From an uncultured Collinsella sp. (lineage in GTDB: Bacteria > Actinomycetota > Coriobacteriia > Coriobacteriales > Coriobacteriaceae), in assembly GCA_934643435.1 (NCBI GenBank), contig CAKUCJ010000106.1, forward strand, positions 1-5,383: a stretch of 5,383 nt of DNA, in the 5' to 3' direction. The position numbers and the translations under genes were made by a program. The notes under the pieces were generated by a model, which was given only the letters and a program-made list of their open reading frames with translations, was not told where the DNA came from and did not search any database. Below are positions 1 to 4,557 of this stretch, piece by piece; the stretch's first letter is position 1, and every line of letters starts with the position of its first letter.

Positions 1-203
1 GGGCGGATCTGCCGCACGAGCTCGAAGCCGTCGAGCCCCGGCATCATGACGTCGCAGAGCACGAGGTCGAAGCGCGAGAGGTCCATCCCCGGGACCGCCG
101 TCGGGTCCGCCGCCCTGACGACCTCATGGCCGTCGCGGCCGAGGACGCGCGCGAGCGCGTCGAGGATCGCCCGTTCATCATCCACTGCCAGTATCCTCGC
201 CAT
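1..203 (-). CDS. Response regulator, N-terminal receiver domain (partial at left edge)
   Basis: Only the first 67 codons are in the window; the rest, including any DNA-binding domain, lies beyond base 1. The translation MARILAVDDERAILDALARV is a CheY-like receiver start, with the acidic pair D8-D9 that binds magnesium and phospho-acceptor D51 in the motif LVLCDVMMPGLDGFELV (residues 47-63). The conserved lysine and the output domain are not visible. The ATG (201-203) has an excellent AGGAGG Shine-Dalgarno (210-215) six bases upstream. The gene follows the YxeA-like gene by 45 bases on the same strand, so it is probably the next cistron of the transporter operon. In lantibiotic resistance loci such a regulator is usually OmpR-type, paired with a histidine kinase, and drives the adjacent ABC transporter in response to the peptide. 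The receiver assignment is seen directly; the regulatory target and the kinase are inferred. Confidence 0.9.
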   Translation of the reverse strand, partial: MARILAVDDERAILDALARVLGRDGHEVVRAADPTAVPGMDLSRFDLVLCDVMMPGLDGFELVRQIR

Positions 204-248
204 GTTCGACCTCCTGAAACTTCCGTCGGAATTGTACTAGCGCCGCGC

Positions 249-650
249 TCAGCGGTCCAGAGCCCTGCGCGCAGCCGCGGGTGCCTCGGCCGCGTCGCAC
301 ACGCGGTAGCGCACGCCCGAGCCGCCGCGCGCCTCGATCTCAAGCCAGCCCTCGCCGTCCGACTCCCGCCCGAAGAAGATGAGCTGGAGCTCTCGGACAT
401 TGCCTCTGTCGTCTGCCGCGTCCACCAGGTAGACGTAGTTTGCCCCCGCCCCGGTGGCGTCGGCGTAGGAGCTCGCGTGGCTGCCGGGCTCGGGCGCGGG
501 CGCCCACATGGCGATCTCAGGGTTGGGCAGCACGCGGTCGGCGACCGAGCGCAGCGCCGACCCCCAGCCGGCGTCGAGCAGGGCATTCCCGCCCAGGACG
601 AGCGCTGCGGAGAGGAGGACGAGCATGGAGGCGAGCGGCCTCCTACGCAT
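249..650 (-). CDS. Small exported YxeA/DUF1093-like protein
   Basis: A 133-residue protein with a basic start (MRRRP) and a hydrophobic stretch at about residues 7-25, fitting a signal peptide or membrane anchor; no lipobox cysteine is seen. The mature part contains an NYVYLVDAADDRGNVRELQL segment (71-90), then GEGWLEIEARGGSGVRYRV (99-117) and an AP..AR..LD end (123-132). This order (Y-x-Y, G-N-x-R-E-L, hydrophobic L-x-I, then a Y-x-V and a proline near the C-terminus) matches my recollection of the YxeA family (DUF1093), small OB-fold-like secreted proteins of Gram-positive bacteria, often beside peptide ABC transporters. The ATG overlaps the end of the upstream permease gene by eight bases, with GGGAGGG just ahead as a ribosome site. 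An ATG at codon 9 would cut off the basic signal N-region and is less likely. Molecular role unknown; an accessory role in peptide immunity is inferred from context only. The family call is by eye. Confidence 0.62.
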   Translation of the reverse strand: MRRRPLASMLVLLSAALVLGGNALLDAGWGSALRSVADRVLPNPEIAMWAPAPEPGSHASSYADATGAGANYVYLVDAADDRGNVRELQLIFFGRESDGEGWLEIEARGGSGVRYRVCDAAEAPAAARRALDR

Positions 651-1458
651 CTACCCTCCCGTCCTCGAAGTGGCAGAACCAGGCGAGAAGGACGGCGTCG
701 GCTGCCAGGGTGAGCACGAGGCTAGCGAGCGCAGTCGTGAGGAGAGGGCCCGCCGCGCGTGCGGCGTCGATGAAGGCCTCCACCCCGAGCGACCCCAGGC
801 GCGCGGGCCAGGCGAGCGGCACCCAGCTCAGGGGCGTCGCCAGGGCACCGGTGAGCTCGCCGGTCATGAGGCCGTGCGCAAGTCCGCCCACCGAGAAGAA
901 CGCGAGGAGCATACCCGCCGCGCCGGCGCCAATGGCGGCGTTGCGGCCGAGGCGCAGGGCCACGCCGAGCCACAGCGCGTAGAGGGGCAGGCTGCCCAGC
1001 ACGATGCCCGCCCAGGCGGCCGCAAACGGAGCGGGCCCGAGCGGCAGGCGCCCAGCGACGGCGAGCACGGCCCCGAACACGCCGAGCGCCACGGCCTGCG
1101 CGGCGGCACCGAGCGCCGCAAGGGCGAGCAGCTTCGCCGCGACGGCGCGCCCGCGCGAGGGGACCGCCGTGAGGTTGGCGAGGCGCCCGGCAGCGCGCTC
1201 GTCGTCCACGGCGAGCCCGCAGACGATGGCGGACATGAGCGGCATGAGGGCGCCGAGAAACTGGACGTAGGCGTCCGCGCCCAGCGCCGGGTCCCATCGG
1301 GCTACGGAGAAGTACTCGCCGCAGGCAATACCAGCTGCCAGGCCGCAGACGAGGTGCACCGCCGTGAGCGGGGAGCGCGCCAGGCGCAGGGCCTCGGAGA
1401 GCAGGGCCCGCGAGAGAGTCATGCGCGGCGTCGGGTCGGAGAGTCGTGTCATGGCCAT
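643..1458 (-). CDS. lanG: Lantibiotic-immunity ABC transporter permease, LanG/MutG type
   Basis: A 271-residue integral membrane protein with about six hydrophobic segments (roughly residues 34-48, 65-86, 105-134, 142-170, 176-194 and 234-262). A charged loop DDERAAGRL (88-96) lies after the second segment and a SWVPLAWPARLGS stretch before the last, as in ABC-2-like permeases of the MutG/LanG family. It would pair with the other permease to form the membrane channel driven by the LanF-like ATPase. The open frame extends upstream to 2076, but that part is antisense-like shadow over the preceding gene. I place the start at the ATG at 1456-1458, which shares one base with the preceding TGA (TGATG) and has AGGAG five bases upstream; a second ATG two codons later is possible. 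The stop TAG is at 643-645. Very high GC throughout. Transporter permease is certain enough; the LanG subfamily rests on position and partner ATPase. Confidence 0.82.
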   Translation of the reverse strand: MAMTRLSDPTPRMTLSRALLSEALRLARSPLTAVHLVCGLAAGIACGEYFSVARWDPALGADAYVQFLGALMPLMSAIVCGLAVDDERAAGRLANLTAVPSRGRAVAAKLLALAALGAAAQAVALGVFGAVLAVAGRLPLGPAPFAAAWAGIVLGSLPLYALWLGVALRLGRNAAIGAGAAGMLLAFFSVGGLAHGLMTGELTGALATPLSWVPLAWPARLGSLGVEAFIDAARAAGPLLTTALASLVLTLAADAVLLAWFCHFEDGRVDA

Positions 1459-2228
1459 CACCTCTCCTCGGAGCGCGCGAACCAGGCCGCGCCCGCCGCC
1501 GTGAGCGCGGCGAACGCGAGCGCGCAGACCGCAAGGCCCGCCAGCGTGAGCATTCCGTCCGCCGTGAGCGCCCCGCCGAGCGCCATGTCCGCCGCGAGTG
1601 GCTCGCCGCTCGGCAGCACGGGGATGAAGCTCGTGGGGATGACCATGCTCGCCGACGGCGGAAAGAGCTGCGGCAGCGGCATCAGCGACCAGGCGAAACC
1701 ACCCATGAGCTGCGCGGCGAGCGGGCAGAAGATGCCCGCGAGCATGCCGAGCCGCGCCGTGAGGAAGAGCCCTGCGGGGATCATCCACGCCGCGGTCACC
1801 GTGTTGGCGAGCGCGCAGAGGAGCATCGTGAGCGTGCCCGCGGCCGTGAGGCCCTGCGAGGAGAACGCCGATCCCGCGAGGTAGATGCCGAAGACCACGA
1901 GGTTCGAAAGCGTGCAGAGCGCGAGGCACCAGAGCGCCTTGGCCCACCAGGCGCGCCCGAGCGGGAAGCCCAGGCCCAGAAGCCCCCGCATCCGCGTGCG
2001 AGCGTCCGCCCGCGCGACGCACGCCACCACGAGCGAGAGACACACGGGCAGGAAGAGCGCGTACCAGTAGTTCCACGCGCTGAAGATCTGCACGCCCCGG
2101 TAGGGCATCGCGCCGAGCAGCGGCATCGGCAGCGCCATGAGCACGGCCAGGCGAACCGGTGCCGCGTGGCGCGACTTCAGGGCCTCGGCGCGCAGGCCCG
2201 CGAGCAGGCCGCCTTTCTCGCCCGTCAT
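1458..2228 (-). CDS. lanE: Lantibiotic-immunity ABC transporter permease, LanE/MutE/EpiE type
   Basis: A 256-residue membrane protein with about six transmembrane segments (near residues 26-42, 53-72, 95-120, 128-150, 158-182 and 225-248) and a short cytoplasmic N-terminus rich in basic residues. Recognisable features are the WNYWYALFLPVCLS segment at the start of the second helix and the long extracytoplasmic loop before the last helix containing FPPSASMVIPTSFIPVLPSG, both resembling the MutE/EpiE permease family of lantibiotic self-protection exporters. These transporters expel membrane-inserted lantibiotic from the cell surface. The ATG overlaps the ATPase stop in an ATGA junction, with GGGGAGGT six bases upstream. 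Its own TGA overlaps the next permease start. It sits directly after the ATPase, the usual place of LanE. Which peptide it handles cannot be read from the sequence. Confidence 0.85.
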   Translation of the reverse strand: MTGEKGGLLAGLRAEALKSRHAAPVRLAVLMALPMPLLGAMPYRGVQIFSAWNYWYALFLPVCLSLVVACVARADARTRMRGLLGLGFPLGRAWWAKALWCLALCTLSNLVVFGIYLAGSAFSSQGLTAAGTLTMLLCALANTVTAAWMIPAGLFLTARLGMLAGIFCPLAAQLMGGFAWSLMPLPQLFPPSASMVIPTSFIPVLPSGEPLAADMALGGALTADGMLTLAGLAVCALAFAALTAAGAAWFARSEER

Positions 2229-2953
2229 GCCGCCACCTCCCCGCGCGCTCGTCGCCCCTCCCGGCAGACGCTCATGAAGAGTTCCTCGAGGTCCTGCCCG
2301 GGCCGCAGCGCATCCTCGTAGGCGAGGCGCCCCCCGTAGATGATGCCGATGGTGTCCGCCATCTGCTGCACCTCGGAGAGGATGTGGCTCGAGACGATCA
2401 CCGTCGTACCCGCCGCCGCGAAGCCGCGGATCTGGTCGCGCAGCTCCTCGATGCCGATGGGGTCGAGGCCGTTGGTGGGCTCGTCGAGCACGAGCAGGCG
2501 TGGCCGGGCGATCAGCGCCAGCGCGAGCCCCAGGCGCTGCCGCATGCCCATCGAGAAACGCCCGGCACGCTTCTTCCCGGTGTCCGCGAGGTCCACGGCG
2601 GCGAGCACCTCATCTATGCGGCTCTCGGGAAGGCCCAGCAGCGTGGTGCGCACGCGCAGGTTCTCGCGCGCGGTGAGGTTGGGGTAGAGCGGCGCCTCCT
2701 CGATGAGGCTGCCGATTGCGTAGAGGTCCTCGCGGCGCCAGGCGTGCCCGGCAAAGAGAATCTCCCCGGCCGTCGGCCGCAGCATCCCGCAGATCATCTT
2801 AAGCGTTGTCGACTTGCCGGCGCCGTTGGGACCGAGCAGCCCGTACACCTCGCCCTCGCGGATATGAAGGCTCACATCGGCCACGGCGTCCTGCGCCTGG
2901 TCGCCGCGGCCGAAGCGCTTGGTGAGCCCGCGTGTCTCGAGCATATAACCCAT
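2225..2953 (-). CDS. lanF: Lantibiotic-immunity ABC transporter ATP-binding protein, LanF/MutF type
   Basis: A complete 242-residue ABC ATPase. Walker A is GPNGAGKST (41-49), the ABC signature region is FSMGMRQRLGLA (133-144), Walker B is LLVLDEP (153-159, catalytic E158), the D-loop is GLDP (162-165) and the switch histidine is H190 (SSH). Where most ABC ATPases carry the Q-loop glutamine, this one reads SLIEEAPLYPNLT (82-94), with E85 at the glutamine position. This glutamate 'E-loop' is the published hallmark of LanF immunity ATPases (NukF and relatives). The protein powers export of antimicrobial peptide through the two permeases encoded next. The ATG at 2951-2953 has an AAAGGA ribosome site seven bases upstream (2961-2966); the ATG at codon 4 is too far from it. 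First gene of the leftward operon. Bacitracin-type (BcrA) exporters are the nearest alternative, but a pair of LanE/LanG-like permeases favours lantibiotic immunity. Confidence 0.93.
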   Translation of the reverse strand: MGYMLETRGLTKRFGRGDQAQDAVADVSLHIREGEVYGLLGPNGAGKSTTLKMICGMLRPTAGEILFAGHAWRREDLYAIGSLIEEAPLYPNLTARENLRVRTTLLGLPESRIDEVLAAVDLADTGKKRAGRFSMGMRQRLGLALALIARPRLLVLDEPTNGLDPIGIEELRDQIRGFAAAGTTVIVSSHILSEVQQMADTIGIIYGGRLAYEDALRPGQDLEELFMSVCREGRRARGEVAA

Positions 2954-2974
2954 GGGTTTATCCTTTCTCTTCCG

Positions 2975-3007
2975 GGCGCGCGGGCCGACCCACCGTGCCC
3001 GCGCGCC
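2975..3007 (-). repeat. GC-rich perfect stem-loop in the lanF leader
   Basis: Arms GGCGCGCGGGC (2975-2985) and GCCCGCGCGCC (2997-3007) are perfect reverse complements of 11 bp around an 11-base loop. On the leftward transcript the hairpin ends eight bases before the AAAGGA ribosome site of the ATPase gene, so it could stabilise the 5' end, limit ribosome access or act as an operator. No T-run follows on the minus strand, and only TTACCTTTC follows on the plus strand, so it is not a normal intrinsic terminator. Confidence 0.75.
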
Positions 3008-3164
3008 TTACCTTTCGGGTTCACCATCCATGGTGGGGCGCGTTTCTAACGAAGCCGTAACGGCCGTTGGGCTCTTTTGGCGCCAGCCCTTCTCGACCCG
3101 CACATCATGATTAATTTGCTTAAGGCAACAACTTTCCCGATCGATGTAATCACCGAATCAAAAC

Positions 3165-3221
3165 GTGTACATCAGCCATCAAAGATGCCGAAAAATGTCA
3201 TATTTGGAGGCTGATGTACAC
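3165..3221. repeat. Perfect 13-bp inverted repeat, possible operator pair
   Basis: GTGTACATCAGCC (3165-3177) and GGCTGATGTACAC (3209-3221) are exact reverse complements separated by 31 bases. Each arm also contains the short palindrome TGTACA. The arm centres are 44 bases apart, about four helical turns, which would place two bound proteins on the same DNA face. The element lies between the leftward operon and the rightward promoter. No T-run follows it in either direction, so a terminator is unlikely. Function as a regulator site is inference; a remnant end-repeat of an insertion is the alternative. Confidence 0.7.
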
Positions 3222-3284
3222 AAATGCAGAATCCCGCACAACCCAGTAGCATCCTCCACATGTCTGGACACTCTATGCTCACGC

Positions 3285-3313
3285 TGGATAGACATCGCCA
3301 GAACGGGTATAGT
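3285..3313 (+). promoter_or_regulatory. Sigma-A-type promoter for the phosphatidyltransferase gene
   Basis: A -35-like TGGATA (3285-3290, four of six matches to consensus) is followed by exactly 17 bases and a -10 TATAGT (3308-3313, five of six). Transcription would begin near 3320, giving a leader of about 30 bases before the GTG start at 3350. This placement supports the GTG start and excludes an upstream ATG at 3224 for this transcript. Confidence 0.65.
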
Positions 3314-3338
3314 ATCGAAAGTTTTGTCGTTTACCAGC

Positions 3339-3345
3339 GGGGGAG
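3339..3345 (+). promoter_or_regulatory. Ribosome binding site deciding the GTG start
   Basis: GGGGGAG at 3339-3345 lies four bases before the GTG at 3350. No comparable site precedes the in-frame ATG codons at 3224 or 3275 at a usable distance, so this site fixes the start of the phosphatidyltransferase. Confidence 0.7.
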
Positions 3346-3349
3346 TCCT

Positions 3350-4054
3350 GTGGGCATCAAGAAGAAGATCAAAAAGGAGCTTATCGGCACTTCCGATTAC
3401 CCGTCGAATAAGATCTTCACGATCTCCAATTTCATTACCTTTACGCGCCTGATCCTCACCCTGGTGTTTCTGTACCTGTTTGTGACGGACAACAACCGCC
3501 TCGTCGCCATCGTCATCTACGCCATCGCCGCCTCCACCGACTGGATGGACGGCCAAATTGCCCGCATGACCAAGACGGTCTCGTGGCTCGGCAAGATGAT
3601 GGACCCCATCTGCGACCGCGCGCTGCTGTTTACCGGCGTTCTGGGTCTGGTGGTCCGCGGCGAGCTTCCCATCTGGGTTTGCGTGCTCATTATCGGCCGC
3701 GACGTGTACTTGGGCATTGGCACACTCATCGTGCGTCATTACCACCGTCGCCCCATAGATGTAGTCTTTCCCGGCAAGATTGCCACGGCACTGCTCATGA
3801 CCGGCTTCTCGCTCATGCTGCTGGGCTTTCCCATCGTGGACGGCTTGCACCTGCTGCCCGCCACGCTCACGTCCTTCCCGGGCCTTAACGGCAGCTCCGT
3901 TCCGCTCGGCATCTTCTTTGTGTACGGCGGCGTCATCTTCTCCATGCTCACCGCTGTCATCTATTCCATTAAGGGCGGGGTAGCAATTAAACATGCCCTC
4001 GCGCATCCGGAGGACGAGGATATCGACTTTCTTAACCCCGAAATCGAAGACTAA
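3350..4054 (+). CDS. CDP-alcohol phosphatidyltransferase (PgsA or eukaryote-type cardiolipin synthase)
   Basis: A 234-residue membrane enzyme of phospholipid synthesis that transfers a phosphatidyl group from CDP-diacylglycerol to an alcohol acceptor. The full family motif D-x2-DG-x2-AR-x8-G-x3-D-x3-D is present: D64, D67-G68, A71-R72, G81, D85 and D89. These aspartates bind the metals and CDP. Hydrophobic segments lie near residues 28-46, 51-62, 91-102, 106-128, 144-160 and 187-207. The N-terminus is lysine-rich (MGIKKKIKKEL) and the C-terminus is an acidic tail (about 220-234). I chose the GTG because of its ribosome site and the promoter upstream; the longer frame from 3224 adds 42 residues of unlikely sequence. 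Annotation pipelines would probably write pgsA, but the IIGRDVYLGIGTLIVRHY segment (114-131) and PGKIAT (141-146) look to me closer to eukaryote-type cardiolipin synthases, so the acceptor (glycerol-3-phosphate or phosphatidylglycerol) is left open. Confidence 0.9.
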   Translation: MGIKKKIKKELIGTSDYPSNKIFTISNFITFTRLILTLVFLYLFVTDNNRLVAIVIYAIAASTDWMDGQIARMTKTVSWLGKMMDPICDRALLFTGVLGLVVRGELPIWVCVLIIGRDVYLGIGTLIVRHYHRRPIDVVFPGKIATALLMTGFSLMLLGFPIVDGLHLLPATLTSFPGLNGSSVPLGIFFVYGGVIFSMLTAVIYSIKGGVAIKHALAHPEDEDIDFLNPEIED

Positions 4055-4064
4055 GTCATTGGGG

Positions 4065-4070
4065 TATGAT
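4065..4070 (+). promoter_or_regulatory. Possible extended -10 element ahead of the FHA gene
   Basis: GGGTATGAT contains a -10-like TATGAT (4065-4070), five of six matches to consensus, in the 65-base gap between the phosphatidyltransferase stop and the FHA start. It resembles GGGTATAGT in the upstream promoter. The -35 position holds no good match, so activity would rely on extended -10 contacts. The FHA gene may have its own promoter or be read through from the phosphatidyltransferase; no terminator is visible between them. Confidence 0.35.
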
Positions 4071-4119
4071 TACGTTCAGTTCATTCTTTGCGGTCCAGCC
4101 GCGATAGTTAGGGGTTGTC

Positions 4120-4554
4120 ATGGACAACATGGTTAATAACATGCCTCAGAACGATAAGGCCGCCGACGCCACCTGCGTATTCCGCGTCCCTTCGAGCGAT
4201 GTCACCGTTCCCGACCTTATGGCCAACGTGCACATCACCGCACCCGTTCTGTCCATCGTCAAGGGTCCGCAGACCGGCGCTGCCTTTGAGCTCGAGGATG
4301 ACGTGACCACGATCGGCCGCGATCCGGCGAACGGCATCTTCCTCAACGACATGACCGTGTCGCGCAGCCACGCGCGCATTATTCGCGAGGGTCTGGGCGC
4401 CCGTATCGAGGACCTGGGCTCGCTCAACGGCACGTGGGTCGACGGCGCCATCGTCAACGGTGCCCCGCTGCACGACGGCTCTTCTGTCCAGATCGGTACG
4501 TTCACGCTCATCTATCACGAGAGCACGCCGGAGCGCATCGAAACCGGTGAGTAG
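4120..4554 (+). CDS. FHA-domain signalling protein, GarA/OdhI-like
   Basis: A 144-residue cytoplasmic protein with one forkhead-associated (phosphothreonine-binding) domain at about residues 43-133. The key residues are present: G66-R67 after the first strands, S81-R82-S83-H84 (the SxxH motif) and N103-G104-T105. R67, S81 and N103 are the expected phosphopeptide contacts. The N-terminal extension contains DATCVFR (16-22), which aligns with the ETTSVFR phosphorylation motif of mycobacterial GarA and corynebacterial OdhI; T18 matches the PknB-type site, while the adjacent PknG-site threonine is alanine here. In GarA, phosphorylation of this tail makes it bind its own FHA domain and releases metabolic enzymes such as 2-oxoglutarate dehydrogenase and glutamate dehydrogenase. 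The ATG at 4120 has GGGG five bases upstream. It is followed at once by an FtsR-like gene, as garA is followed by Rv1828. FHA identity is seen directly; GarA orthology is a strong inference and the metabolic target is unknown. Confidence 0.92.
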   Translation: MDNMVNNMPQNDKAADATCVFRVPSSDVTVPDLMANVHITAPVLSIVKGPQTGAAFELEDDVTTIGRDPANGIFLNDMTVSRSHARIIREGLGARIEDLGSLNGTWVDGAIVNGAPLHDGSSVQIGTFTLIYHESTPERIETGE

Positions 4555-4557
4555 GGC

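Larger units (their letters stand above)
2954..3349. other. Divergent intergenic control region
   Basis: 396 bases separate the divergent ATPase and phosphatidyltransferase genes. From left to right it holds the ATPase ribosome site (2961-2966), a GC-rich stem (2975-3007), the palindrome CACCAT-CC-ATGGTG (3022-3035), AACGGCCGTT (3059-3068), TGGCGCCA (3078-3085), ATCATGAT (3104-3111), the imperfect palindrome TTGCTTAAGGCAA (3116-3128), the long inverted repeat 3165-3221 and the rightward promoter. A weak leftward promoter candidate reads TTGTTG (complement of 3126-3131), 16 bases, then CATGAT (complement of 3104-3109); a leftward promoter must exist here, but I cannot place it firmly. No convincing protein gene or tRNA is seen. 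The stretch 3101-3240 is distinctly AT-richer than its surroundings, as expected of promoter DNA. Confidence 0.7.

Noticed and set aside
508..1884. A 458-codon open frame on the plus strand, and other long plus-strand frames at 1446-2321 and 2159-3049
   Set aside because: They run antisense to the transporter genes, are rich in R, A, G, E and P with no recognisable domain, and arise because stop codons are rare in very GC-rich DNA.
1459..2076. Upstream extension of the LanG-like permease frame
   Set aside because: This part overlaps the LanE-like permease in another frame and reads as arginine-, alanine- and glycine-rich shadow; the overlapped TGATG start with AGGAG is the natural one.
2880..3027. 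Minus-strand frame from ATG at 3027 running into the ATPase gene
   Set aside because: No ribosome site, no domain-like sequence, and it overlaps the well-supported ATPase start in another frame.
3214..3249. Mini-frame of 11 codons starting ATG at 3214 with TTTGGAGG just ahead
   Set aside because: The ribosome-like site is attractive, but no promoter is visible before it, the start lies inside the inverted-repeat arm, and the peptide MYTNAESRTTQ has no recognisable feature.
3224..3349. In-frame ATG at 3224 extending the phosphatidyltransferase by 42 residues
   Set aside because: It lies upstream of the promoter at 3285-3313, its nearest GGAGG is 13 bases away, and the extra residues do not resemble the family. 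The GTG at 3350 has a good ribosome site.
4090..4102. GCGG-CCGC mini-hairpin between the phosphatidyltransferase and FHA genes
   Set aside because: Only four base pairs and no T-run, so it is not a credible terminator.
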